The notes beneath the pieces were generated by a model. That model saw only the letters and a list, made by a program, of their open reading frames with translations, ran no database searches and was not told where the DNA came from. A stretch of DNA of 64,000 nucleotides from Hormiphora californensis. Lineage: Eukaryota; Ctenophora; Tentaculata; Cydippida; Pleurobrachiidae. A program made the position numbers and the translations under genes. Of this stretch, positions 1-30,083 are shown one piece after another (the stretch's first letter is position 1; the number at the start of each line of letters is the position of its first letter). The stretch covers positions 7,298,733-7,362,732 of the forward strand of contig CM035358.1 in assembly GCA_020137815.1 (NCBI GenBank), written 5' to 3'.

Positions 1-408
1 GAACTCTGTGAACTCTGGTGATGTGTGGAGAGAGGAGATGGGGGAACCGCTAAACTGGGGTGGGAGAGTTGCTGCTGCAATGGCCTCATTGTCCAGAACA
101 ACTAGCCCGACAACACAGGACTTGTAGATATCACCGTATATGAAGACCTGGAGTTAGGGGGTATTAGCAGGTGTGTTAGAAGGGTGTGTTAGAAGGGGTG
201 TTCGGTGGTTACTGTGATAGAAGGGGGTGTTAGGAGGGTGTGTAAGGAGGGGGAGAGTGGAGAGACAATCGAAATAATAAAACTGTGGAAAGATAGAAAA
301 AGAAAGCCCAACCTTACCTGTGCGACGTAGGGAGATCTTTCGTAAATTAGTTCTAGTTTCTCCGGAGCAATGTATTCTCCCTGACTTAACTTGAATATGT
401 TCTTTTTC
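1..408 (-). CDS. ACSL: Long-chain acyl-CoA synthetase, C-terminal exons (partial)
   Basis: Two minus-strand exons, 408-318 and 147-1; the gene runs off the left edge. ACSL enzymes activate long-chain fatty acids to acyl-CoA (ATP to AMP + PPi) at ER or mitochondrial membranes. Exon 408-318 encodes RKKNIFKLSQGEYIAPEKLE, the family's L/A8-region motif carrying the lysine-rich hinge after the AMP-binding core. Exon 147-1 continues with VFIYGDIYKSCVVGLVVLD, matching the following beta strands. The junction is phase 0 with a good donor (CAG|GTAAGG) and acceptor. The 5' half of an ACSL lies at 7787-23097 on the same strand, but roughly 400 residues between the halves (including the SGTTGxPKG nucleotide loop) were not found in the intervening DNA. 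The two groups may therefore belong to one rearranged or misassembled gene or to two paralogues. The family call is firm; unity of the gene is uncertain. Confidence 0.85.
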
Positions 409-728
409 CTGCAAATGGAAAGATGATCAAACAAAGATAATCTTGATAGATCTAGAGATCTCTAGATGGTCTCATAATTTAGAAAAAACAATGAGGGGTG
501 TACAGTGTACACTGTACACTGTACAGTGTACAGTGAGATGAGAGTGAGGGGGAGATGGGCCTATGATTGGAGAATGGGGCATTGCGGCGAACACCAGCGC
601 CTGTTTTAGCAGCCATGTGTGAAACACGCATCCTCTCAGCCTCTCTCTCTTTTTCTACATCAAGGATAGAGAGATTGTGCTTTGATCTATCCTTCTAGAA
701 GGAGTGAGTATATTCTCTCTTCTACTAT

Positions 729-772
<44 letters not shown>

Positions 773-1056
773 ATCATTCTCACTCTCTCTCTCTCTCACC
801 CTTCCCTTTCTCTTCCCATCTCTTTGTAATAAAAGTGGAGGAAAGACATTCATATTCAGTACGAAAAAGTGGACTGTGAAGCAGTGGTTAATTTTACTGT
901 ATGAAGAATTTGGCTTGAGTTAAAGAATGTAATGGAATCTACAAGGGTACTGGGGATTTACCTGTCGATGAGTTTTAATCTTCCTCCCTGTATCCAAGTT
1001 CCAACTAAGATACACTATAAAACCACCATCATTCAAGTCCTCATCTGTTTTTTTCT
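409..1056. other. Gene-free stretch with CT microsatellite
   Basis: Apart from the small palindrome at 499-534 there is only a (CT)n run at about 732-800. No exon with supportable splice sites was seen on either strand. Confidence 0.5.
499..534. repeat. GTACACTGT short palindromic repeat
   Basis: Alternating GTGTACA/TGTACAC units form a near-perfect self-complementary stretch in presumed intronic DNA. Able to extrude a hairpin; no other feature recognised. Confidence 0.6.
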
Positions 1057-3777
1057 TCAGATTTCTTCACACTGGATCTCAACAACTTCAGGGCGCAAGA
1101 TCCGATTCACCCACCACCCTCCTCGTAGATATATTTGAGAAAGCAGAAGGTGTGTTAGTCAGTAGTAATCAGATGCAACCCAAATGTTCACCATACCCGT
1201 GTGCGTTGGCTCGTTTACTACGAGTTCTGGCCCAGAGACGCATAACAGATGGATGAAGTCCTCATGCACCCACATTGAAACAGGAGATTCCCAATCTAAC
1301 AGAACGAGATTAGTTAGGTCACCCCACAATAGTGAGATTTTTATATTTTCTAGAAGTAATGTGTGTAGTACCGCTCCGTCTTCAGAGCATAAAATCAGAC
1401 CCAGAGTAGTCGTATCATACACAGTGTTGATGACATCCTGCGTCCGAATCCTAGTTCAGAAGGACTGAGCACAGCGGGTAGCCAAGTTTCGTCTTAACCT
1501 CCCGACGCTCTAAACCAATGTCAGTCCTACACATTATCATGACACCCCCCTCCTCCACCTTTCTTACAATTACTTAGTCACTATCATCAACAAGTCCCTA
1601 TCTTTTCTAATATCGTATCATACTTGTCAGATACAATTCAGCATCCTGAACACTACTTACTCAGCCAAAGTCTCGTTTAGCACAACAAGGTAGGAGAGTA
1701 AAGCGAACCAAGTCGTTCCTTTGAGTCTCCAAACTTGGTTCAATAAGTTGAGGGGCTATCACTTCCTATCGAGTTGCCTCTAAACAAGTCCATTAACATA
1801 CAATACACAACATTAAGTTTGATTTCATATCATTTGGCCCAGGATTTTTAACAAATCGGGTGGTTCCTAAACACGTAAAGTTCTAGAAACTGAGGATAAT
1901 CTTGATAGTGTATCGAAAACAGTATCTCAGTGACCTAGAAAATAACAAAACAATACGACTTTTACACTACCGATAGCTTAACCTACTTGGTTGAACATGA
2001 ATAATTGCCATAACAATGTAAAAACATGTAGGTACACAAACCATCTGCATGCTAACCACCCTTCACTCTTATCCTTCTGAAATTCAGACAGTTCTCAGAG
2101 GATCATGGTGGACTTAGTCCAATCATAGATCCTATGAAGCAGTTATAGCACACATAGCAGGTGATGATTGATGATAATCAATTGTGAGAGATTTGAATGT
2201 GAGGTCTTCCGTTAGGTCGATATGTTCTGGTCTTGTTCAGGTTTTGTCTTAGTAGTCAACCTCTCCCCCCGCCCCCCCCCCCCAAACCTGCCCAATTATT
2301 GCCGATAATGCTCGAGCAAGCTAATCAGTTTGGTACTTCTATTGGGACAGTTGTAACCACAGGTTCAGTCTAGAGGCAGGATAGGAGATATAGGTAAGGG
2401 AAAAAGGGGGGTTGTTGTTGTGCTAAAAATGTTAAAAAATGCTAAAAAGGGGGGGGGGTGGGGGGCTGAGGAGAGTTAAAAATCAGTAAGTAAGACAATT
2501 GACCCGGTCCCCATCTATCAATAAAATTATTATTATCATAAATTCAGCGTGAAAACTAGAAAATTCAGCCTAGAACATCCGCATAAGCGGGGGACCTGGA
2601 GAGGAGTGTGGATTTGTAGTGGGATAACCGGATATTGACGTCTCCCATGTATATGTGCCACATCCGAGCCTCCCTTCCATCGGCATAGGGGCGATCCTCT
2701 TGCCTTGCATAGTTAGACATTTTCCTAACGGTGGGGAGTTGGGCCTTGTGGGCTATAACTCTGCCGGCTATGGGGAGTTGGGCCTTGTGGGCTATAACTC
2801 TGCCGGCTATAGGCACTCGTAGTTGTAGTAAAGTCGTAGTAGCAAAGATAGACATGTTTCAATCAGAGTGAAGAGCAGAGTTTATAATTGGCGATAAAGA
2901 GCAAAGAGCAAATTGACTCTTGTAGATCGAAATATATATTGTCTTATGTAAATATGGAAATCGGAAATGATACCCGGACATTCACCCGGGTCCCGGGCAG
3001 GGAAAAAATGATAGCAAAGATCGAAATATATTCGGTTATTCATGGAATACTCATCGAGTCTGCACATATGGACGATGCTCTTGTCTTGCAAAGTTAGAAA
3101 TTTCAATCGAGTCCAGAGTAAAGGTGTGTTTGTGTTCAAGGAGATTTGCATATGAAATACAGGCAGAACCGCCCCCCCCCCCCCCCCCCCCCCCCCGCAA
3201 TATAACGCTAGTGTAGCGAGATGGACAAGTGTGTCATATGGTTCGGCTTTAGTTAACACAGACAAGTCGTCCCAGAATCGACCCCTAGTCATTACCTCTG
3301 GACCCAAATCCACACACTGTGGGCAATAGTAATTTAGACACAGGTCAAAGGTAGTTGGTAAACACAGTAACATGTAGGGTGTTCAAAGGACACAGGCCTG
3401 CTCAAACTTGAATGCCGATTATACATATGTACATAAGCTTTGCTAAAGCTCTTTCTTTTTTATTTGGAAACATTTTGGGTGAGCTGTGTAAATAGAAAGG
3501 CCAGTGACTGAAACTAACTGATAAAAGAGACTATCTGGTAGACCGGCTAGACTTTTTTGGTGGTAAAGCTTTCCACAGAATAATAGTTTTCGCATAAGGT
3601 TCCTCATATACAGCACATCCCGACATCAGGGAAGGGGTGTTCACAGTCACGAACCTTGATGTTCAAGGTGCAGTAGTTGTAGGCGATGGATACTCGGGAA
3701 TCCTCCCACTTTTCCAACGATCTAGTGGGTCTGCGAGTGGACCAGTTACAACTAAAGAGTCGCTGCAAACCGACTGC
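1057..3777 (-). CDS. Unidentified gene, three putative C-terminal exons
   Basis: Three minus-strand segments splice in one frame: 3777-3655, 1437-1197 and 1118-1057 (stop TGA at 1059-1057). The first has a strong acceptor (cctcttcctgcag) and ends AAG|GTTCGT at phase 0. The second starts at a gacgcag acceptor and ends at phase 1 before GTATGG. The third completes that codon and ends in CEEI-stop. The middle exon (about 81 aa) alternates hydrophobic strands and short polar turns (SLLWGDLTNLVLLDWESPVS), resembling a beta-propeller blade. I cannot name the family and saw no upstream exons. The GNMT-like fragment at 2565-2722 lies in its long intron. It shares the strand and interval with the gap in ACSL, which is odd for one intact locus. 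Splice continuity is the only support. Confidence 0.35.
1438..2564. other. Gene-free stretch
   Basis: AT-rich, with a poly-C run near 2267-2283 and a G-rich run near 2445-2465. No exon, RNA gene or repeat family recognised. Confidence 0.5.
2565..2722 (-). pseudogene. Glycine N-methyltransferase-like first-exon fragment
   Basis: The minus strand encodes, from an ATG at 2720, MSNYARQEDRPYADG, then MWHIYMGDVNIRLSHYKSTLL. This aligns to the N-terminus of glycine N-methyltransferase (YADGxAARxWxLYIGDxxxRxxxYKxWLL), the substrate-access lid before the SAM-binding domain. The enzyme methylates glycine to sarcosine in the cytosol. After STLLS the sequence diverges and stops; the next expected block (LDVACGTG, SAM loop) was not found downstream on this strand. 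Immediately upstream a 39-bp unit is duplicated (2722-2815). A second, decayed copy of the same stretch lies at about 3037-3107. I read this as an orphan exon or pseudogene fragment; an exon of a real gene with distant partners remains possible. Confidence 0.5.
3037..3107 (-). pseudogene. Decayed second copy of the GNMT-like exon
   Basis: The minus strand reads SNFARQEHRPY in the same order as the better copy at 2565-2722, then runs into in-frame stops. Nucleotide similarity across about 60 bases is clear by eye. This is a non-functional tandem duplicate. Confidence 0.5.
3112..3654. other. Gene-free stretch with poly-C tract
   Basis: Contains a run of about 25 C at 3172-3196. The long minus-strand reading frame here crosses that homopolymer and shows no recognisable family. 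Confidence 0.5.
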
Positions 3778-6700
3778 CTGCAGGAAGAGGAGGATAGAAT
3801 GAGAGATGCGGTAATAGGAGGGAAAATATGAATTGGGGTTAGGGGTTTTTGGTTTGGGAAGGTTATGACTGTGCAGTGGTATTTAAAAAAACCATTTAGA
3901 CACTGTACTGTTGCACATACGACGACTGGTAAGTGCATCTCTTCCAGACCATAGCTCATCGCGATGTCACCGGAAGAGACAGTGTGGAGTCAAATGACTC
4001 ACTAAAGGAGAGAGCGAGAGTGTGGTTGAACAACTACAGCTCTTATCACTGAGAGAGAATAGCGAGACTGTAGCTGGTGTCTTACAACGGGTAAAGTCGT
4101 GGCCTAAGTCTGACTTCTATAAAATCGTGGGTGGGAAATTGACACCACTTTATCTTTTTTGGAACCTCCCCGCGCTAAAACCACTTTATCTTTCACCGTC
4201 ACGTACTAGGGCACACCCTGTATAATATCACAACTCTCTCACCTAATGTTAGATAAAGTGGAACAGCTACACTCCTATTAGCTACAATGCTCTGCAACCT
4301 CTCTCTCACCTAAGTGTTAGATAAAAGTGGAACAGCTACACTCCTATTAGCTACAATGCTCTGCAACTCTCTCTCTCTCACCTAATGTTAGATAAAGTGG
4401 AACCGCTACACTCCTATTAGCTACAATGCTCTGCAACTCTCTCTTCACCAATGTTAGATAAGTGGAACACGCTAACCTATTAGCTACAATCTCTGCAACT
4501 CTCTCTCTCTCACCTAATGTTAGATAAAGTGGAACAGCTACACTCCTATTAGCTACAATCTCTGCAAAACTCTCTCTCTCACCTAATGTTAGATAAGTGG
4601 AACAGTACACTCCTATTAGCTACATGCTCTGCAACTCTCTCTCTCACCTAATGTTAGATAAAGTGGAACAGCTACACTCCTATTAGCTACAATGCTCTGC
4701 AACTCTCTCTCTCACTAATGTTAGAAAGTGGAACAGCTACACTCCTATTAGCTACAATGCTCTGCAACTCTCTCTCTCTCACCTAATGTTAGATAAAGTG
4801 GAACCGCTACACTCCTATTGCTACAATGCTCTGCAACTCTCTCTCTCACCTAATGTTAGATAAAGTGGAACAGCTACACTCTATTAGCTACAATGTCTGC
4901 AACTCTCTCTCTCACCTAATGTAGATAAAAGTGGAACAGCTACACTCCTTTAGCTACAATGCTCTGCAACCTCTCTCTCTCACCTAATGTTCGATAAAGT
5001 GGAACAGCAACACTCCTATTAGCTACAATGCTCTGCAACTCTCTCACCTAATGTTAGAAAGTGGAACAGCTACACTCTATTAGCTACAATGCTCGCAACT
5101 CTCTCTCTCACCTAATGTTAGATAAAGTGGAAACAGGCTACACTCCTATTAGCTACAATGCTCTGCAACTCTCTCTCACCTACATGTTAGATAAAGTGGA
5201 ACAGCTACACTCCTATTAGCTACAATGCTCTGCAACTCTCTCTCTCACCTAATGTTAGATAAAGTGGAACAGCTACACTCCTATTAGCTACAATGCTCTG
5301 CAACTCTCTCTCTCTCACCTAATGTTAGATAAAGTGGAACAGCTACACTCCTATTAGCTACAATGCTCTGCAACTCTCTCTCTCACCTAATGTTAGATAA
5401 AGTGGAACAGCTACACTCCTATTAGCTACAATGCTCTGCAACTCTCTCTCTCTCACCTAATGTTAGATAAAGTGGAACAGCTACACTCCTATTAGCTACA
5501 ATGCTCTGCAACTCTCTCTCTCACCTAATGTTAGATAAAGTGGAACAGCTACACTCCTATTAGCTACAATGCTCTGCAACTCTCTCTCTCTCACCTAATG
5601 TTAGATAAAGTGGAACAGCTACACTCCTATTAGCTACAATGCTCTGCAACTCTCTCTCTCACCTAATGTTAGATAAAGTGGAACAGCTACACTCCTATTA
5701 GCTACAATGCTCTGCAACTCTCTCTCTCACCTAATGTTAGATAAAGTGGAACAGCTACACTCCTATTAGCTACAATGCTCTGCAACTCTCTCTCTCTCAC
5801 CTAATGTTAGATAAAGTGGAACAGCTACACTCCTATTAGCTACAATGCTCTGCAACTCTCTCTCTCACCTAATGTTAGATAAAGTGGAACAGCTACACTC
5901 CTATTAGCTACAATGCTCTGCAACTCTCTCTCTCTCACCTAATGTTAGATAAAGTGGAACAGCTACACTCCTATTAGCTACAATGCTCTGCAACTCTCTC
6001 TCTCACCTAATGTTAGATAAAGTGGAACAGCTACACTCCTATTAGCTACAATGCTCTGCAACTCTCTCTCACCTAATGTTAGATAAAGTGGAACAGCTAC
6101 ACTCCTATTAGCTACAATACTCTGCAACTCTCTCTCACCTAATGTTAGATAAAGTGGAACAGCTACACTCCTATTAGCTACAATGCTCTGCAACTCTCTC
6201 TCTCACCTAATGTTAGATAAAGTGGAACAGCTACACTCCTATTAGCTACAATGCTCTGCAACTCTCTCTCTCTCACCTAATGTTAGATAAAGTGGAACAG
6301 CTACACTCCTATTAGCTACAATGCTCTGCAACTCTCTCTCTCTCACCTAATGTTAGATAAAGTGGAACAGCTACACTCCTATTAGCTACAATGCTCTGCA
6401 ACTCTCTCTCTCACCTAATGTTAGATAAAGTGGAACAGCTACACTCCTATTAGCTACAATGCTCTGCAACTCTCTCTCACCTAATGTTAGATAAAGTGGA
6501 ACAGCTACACTCCTATTAGCTACAATGCTCTGCAACTCTCTCTCTCTCTCACCTAATGTTAGATAAAGTGGAACAGCTACACTCCTATTAGCTACAATGC
6601 TCTGCAACTCTCTCTCTCACCTAATGTTAGATAAAGTGGAACAGCCACACTCCTATTAGCTACAATGCTCTGCAACTCTCTCTCTCACCTAATGTTAGAT

Positions 6701-7786
6701 AAAGTGGAACAGCTACACTCCTATTAGCTACAATGCTCTGCAACTCTCTCTCTCACCTAATGTTAGATAAAGTGGAACAGCTACACTCCTATTAGCTACA
6801 ATGCTCTGCAACTCTCTCTCTCACCTAATGTTAGATAAAGTGGAACAGCTACACTCCTATTAGCTACAATGCTCTGCAACTCTCTCTCTCTCACCTAATG
6901 TTAGATAAAGTGGAACAGCTACACTCCTATTAGCTACAATACTCTGCAACTCTCTCTCACCTAATGTTAGATAAAGTGGAACAGCTACACTCCTATTAGC
7001 TACAATGCTCTGCAACTCTCTCTCTCTCACCTAATGTTAGATAAAGTGGAACAGCTACACTCCTATTAGCTACAATGCTCTGCAACTCTCTCTCTCACCT
7101 AATGTTAGATAAAGTGGAACAGCTACACTCCTATTAGCTACAATGCTCTGCAACTCTCTCTCTCTCACCTAATGTTAGATAAAGTGGAACAGCTACACTC
7201 CTATTAGCTACAATGCTCTGCAACTCTCTCTCTCACCTAATGTTAGATAAAGTGGAACAGCTACACTCCTATTAGCTACAATGCTCTGCAACTCTCTCTC
7301 TCACCTAATGTTAGATAAAGTGGAACAGCTACACTCCTATTAGCTACAATGCTCTGCAACTCTCTCTCTCACCTAATGTTAGATAAAGTGGAACAGCTAC
7401 ACTCCTATTAGCTACAATGCTCTGCAACTCTCTCTCTCTCACCTAATGTTAGATAAAGTGGAACAGCTACACTCCTATTAGCTACAATGCTCTGCAACTC
7501 TCTCTCTCTCACCTAATGTTAGATAAAGTGGAACAGCTACACTCCTATTAGCTACAATGCTCTGCAACTCTCTCTCTCTCACCTAATGTTAGATAAAGTG
7601 GAACAGCTACACTCCTATTAGCTACAATGCTCTGCAACTCTCTCTCTCACCTAATGTTAGATAAAGTGGAACAGCTACACTCCTATTAGCTACAATGCTC
7701 TGCAACTCTCTCTCTCTCACCTAATGTTAGATAAAGTGGAACAGCTACACTCCTATTAGCTACAATGCTCTGCAACTCTCTCTCAC

Positions 7787-23097
<15,311 letters not shown>

Positions 23098-23164
23098 ATC
23101 TAGATGAGAGATATATTTAAGGGATGATCAATGTTACTTGCAGGATGCCCAATATATTTGGCTT

Positions 23165-23221
23165 CAACTAGGAACTGTTAGGATGGGTACCAAGATCACC
23201 CATCCTAACAGTTCCTAGTTG
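23165..23221. repeat. Perfect 24-bp hairpin
   Basis: CAACTAGGAACTGTTAGGAT plus GGGT at 23165-23188 and its exact complement at 23198-23221 surround a 9-nt loop. It lies about 66 bp upstream of the ACSL first coding exon. Could be a palindromic repeat remnant or a small structured RNA. Confidence 0.8.
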
Positions 23222-23663
23222 TAGCATTGAATCAAGACAAGAAGATGGTACGTGGTTGCAATAATGGTACTGCTACTCAACACCGGTGCTTGATCTAGTA
23301 CATTCTACACACAGGAGTACATGTAGTGAATAGTACATGGAGACCCATGGTCTCTAGTTTCCAATTTGAAGAGTGGCACTGCGGCACTGCGGCACTGCAT
23401 GGTACTGTGGCACTATGGTACTCAGCAGGGGGGGTTTGGGGATCTGGGTCTTTACATACCAGTAAAAGATGCGATGACCAGGGAGAGCATCTTTCCGATA
23501 ATAAATCACTGCGTATTTAGTTCTATCAACAAAATAACAGCAACACAAACTAGGTAAACGGCCAAAAAAGGAAATAAAATACCACCTTTGAGCTGCCTGT
23601 AAGCCCATCACCGATAAGGAGAGAGAGGAAGAGAGAGATAGAGAGAGATAGAGATAGAGAGAG

Positions 23664-23705
<42 letters not shown>

Positions 23706-25338
23706 TGCCAACGTAAGTAATACGACCCTACCAGAAGGCAGTAAGGTGGTATATGTAAGTGATATGAAGCAGCCAGCAAGAACCGTCCTGCCGATGTGAG
23801 AACAATCATAGAACTAGACAGACCTTCGACATTCGTTTGGGCACGGTGTACCCTCTCTTTTTGGGACTAGACATTCGTCTACTGTGAAAGGAGTATTTTT
23901 AGAGCGGGGGGGGGGGGTGAAAGAAGTACGGAGTACGGAGGTGTAGAGAGCAGTAAAGTCGGATTTTTTGAAGTTGTCACCCCCTTCTTGTGCACTCGTT
24001 TTTTCCGTGTCACATCTGCATCAAATGTTAACTTATTGGCACCGCAGACCCCATCTGAGTGCACTGAATCAAATCGGGATTTAACAGCATGTTAACTTAT
24101 GCAATGTGCATGTCAAAAAGGATAAATATCGCATGCGTGTGCGTTTTGGGGTGACAACTTCAGAAAATCTGACTTTAAACAATCCATGCAAAATGCATAG
24201 TAGGACACACTAGCGTGGTAATAACGAAGGGCTTTTTTCTCCGTATTTTTTATTTTGTCCTGGGTTTGTGCTGGTGCCGTCCCTGTTTGGATGTCGTGGA
24301 CAACGCTTTGGGGCTTGGGCGGCACCTTGCGATTAATCAATATGACGGAGCACCTGTACTGACATACAATTTGATCTTTTATTGTTAAATACAGTTGGCC
24401 TATGCTGCAACCTAACGCTCCAGTTGCAGATTTGAAACTGACACCAGGCTGCAGGAAACTGACGCCAGTATCTAGCTGGGAGACTCCTGATGAACCATGC
24501 TGCGATGACTAGCAGGAATTTCGATGTGAATTGCATTGAAAGTAGGCGCCGTGCGCAGTGTCAGCAGCAGAGTGAATCTCTGGCATCAAGAAACTGGCGC
24601 CAGTATCCGAATCTCTATCTGGGGCCTTGTGGTGGTAAAAAAACGAAACTCACTCCAAGTCCAAACTCCAATGCGGGCCCTAACACCGATTAAGCATAAC
24701 TTTTCAACAGCTGAGAAGCTTCCGAAGAGAGAAAGGGGGTAACTGTATGAGTCTCATACACATTGTAATGTAATATAATCATTTATATATACCACTTTAT
24801 AGTGTAAAATAATGGAGCACGCACCAACAGCCTACGCTTGACATACTCTCTCACTTTCAAAAGTGGATTTGATTTGCCCCGGAGTCGGGTCCAAGCCGGC
24901 CGGTGAAAGCTTCAACTTTTTCCGTTGGCAAACGTTGCTGGCAGCGCGGGATAAGGCAGCGCTTTTCACCTTTTTCCGTTTCCGGGGGAAAAAAATCCGA
25001 CTGGTTCGACTTTCAAATTTGAGACTCAGGATTTTTTTACGCGCGCATCATACAAGTCTTTGCTCCGCGCGGACCTCTTTGGCGGTGATAACCTGAAAGT
25101 CTCGCGCGTGACGTTGTGGGACCCGGTTTATTATTGCGGCAAAATAAAGCAAATTAATTTCATAAAACTTTTATATATCACATCTTACATATTAAGTATT
25201 AAAGAACACATTCGTAAACAACACAACCCAAATTGTCTCTGATAAAGTTGCTATTTCTCAAACTCAAAGAGTTAGCGAGAAAGTTCTTGCCAAAACCTAG
25301 CTGAAACGACCTCAAAATACACAACTACACAATTCACA
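23222..25338. other. Intergenic stretch between ACSL and INIP
   Basis: Holds a (GA)n microsatellite at about 23620-23705 and otherwise unassigned AT-rich sequence. Short open frames show no recognisable family or consistent splice partners. Confidence 0.5.
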
Positions 25339-26074
25339 TCACCTTCCCCCGCTTGTTCTAGGCAGGTTTCCAGCCCCTAAACTACCGTCAGCATTGAATC
25401 TTGGTATTACAGAGAGGATTAGGTTGCCAAAGATACTATCTTGGGTCACAAAGAATCCGTCACTGTCTTGGTTACTGCCCTGAAGAAGAGGGGATATTGA
25501 AAGAAGATCAGAGAATCTCTATTATCAAAAAAACAAGTGACGGTGACATAACCCTCATCTCCAAAACTTGGTAACGAAATTACCATCTCCAAATCGCCCG
25601 TGTGTTACCTGGAGTGCCTTTAGTTTGCTGGCATGTAACCTGCTAGCCTCTGCTGGGGTCCTTTCAATGGGTTCTGGTACTACAGGTTGGGAGATCATAG
25701 CAGGTGGCTGTTGTGGGTGGCTTCCCACACCTATATAGGGGGAGAGGGAAATTAACATGGTTTGTTGTAAGATGGTTTAACATGTTCATGTTGGGACGTC
25801 ATGAGATAAACTGCCAAGTTAATTAAACTTTAATTTCGGAGAGTTAATAACGTACCGTTGTTGTTCTCAATTTTGCTCTGAAGTTGCATTTTCTTGCTCT
25901 GCAGATCCTCAAGCAACTTTATTCGCTTGATAGCTGAAAACAAAACAGAGGTTGACACAAAACTAGGAGAAGAAAAGCTTTGACATATGGAGCCTTCGGA
26001 TCTAAAGATTTTTTTAATTTTTAACCCCCCCCCCCCCTTTTTCGGGTCTAAAGATTTCTACCGTTGTCACCCAT
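25339..26074 (-). CDS. INIP: SOSS complex subunit C (INTS3- and NABP-interacting protein)
   Basis: Four minus-strand exons: 26074-26062 (ATG, 13 nt), 25933-25856, 25730-25609 and 25479-25339 (TGA). They splice in frame to 117 aa (human about 104). The diagnostic C-terminus is DGFFVTQDSIFGNLILSVIP, matching the family's GYFITQDSxFGNLILPVLPR. A helical N-terminus (IKRIKLLEDLQSKKMQLQ) and a Pro-rich middle also correspond. Known role: third subunit of the SOSS complex with INTS3 and the ssDNA-binding hSSB1/2 proteins, acting in nuclear DNA double-strand break repair. The first exon is tiny with a weak donor (ACG|GTAGAA), but its phase fits exactly and gives MGDNAIKRIK. It lies 222 bp downstream of the RPS13 stop on the same strand. 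The identity is firm through the last exon; exon 1 is an inference. Confidence 0.87.
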
Positions 26075-26295
26075 CCACTACTGGCCAGCTCGCTCTGTTC
26101 TCTCTCCTTCTAGTTCATGGACACTTCATGGTGGTGGTCTTTTTGTCATGCTACCAAGATATAACTGTTTGAGTATTTAATGGGGGGGGGGGGAATTAGT
26201 GTTTAAAATTAGAAGGGGGACAGGTCGAGGGGGGAGGGGGTTAGGGATGGAACTCAGAAAAAAGACTGAATAAAACATCAAAAACAGTAACTAAA

Positions 26296-29462
<3,167 letters not shown>

Positions 29463-30083
29463 GGTGGCTGGTGGTGGTGGACTTGCTAATATTGGATAAC
29501 GGGTTAGTTGGGGGGGGGGTGGACTTGCTAATATTGGATAACGGGTTAGTTGGGGGCGAGGGGAGAACTTAGAAGGGTGGGTTGGCAACATACCAACTAC
29601 CAAGGTTGGGGAGAATAGGAAGCAGTAAAAACACAGATCAGTTAGTCAATAAGAATTGGATGTGTGAATGAAAAAAACGTGTATAAATTTACATTTAACT
29701 AATAATAACACAAATTTATAGATCTCTGAAAAAGAAATTCAAAAATGATTGGGACACCTCTCTCTCTATATATATCCCTTTCTCCCCCTCTCTGTCTCCC
29801 TTTCTCTCTCTCACTCTATCTCCCTCTACCCTCTCTCTATCAACCACTCTATCCCTCTACCCCATCTCTATCTCTCTCAGCTCTCTTCCCAAATCCCGCA
29901 CTCAGTTTGTACAACAAATAATTTAACAGTAGTAGATAAAAGCCATGTATGTTTACATAGTTACCGTACTGTTACCATAGTTACCATGGTTACCATATAT
30001 CGCTAGATACTAAAGTCAAATGAGAACTACTAACTCCCTCACAACATGACGTCATAATGTCGTGACGTCACTATGACGTCACA

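Noticed and set aside
4347-6607. Open frames repeating SIVANRSVAVPLYLTLGERE as a possible repetitive protein
   Set aside because: Only a few 66-bp units stay in phase by chance; unit length varies by 2 bp, and the GERE part is the intron donor plus GA run.
23459-23540. Possible exon on the minus strand (TKYAVIYYRKDALPGHRIFYW) with a GTATGT donor
   Set aside because: Its phase would create a stop when joined to the ACSL first exon, and no other partner exon was found.
24113-24340. 75-aa minus-strand open frame
   Set aside because: No family, no splice context, single isolated frame in AT-rich intergenic DNA.
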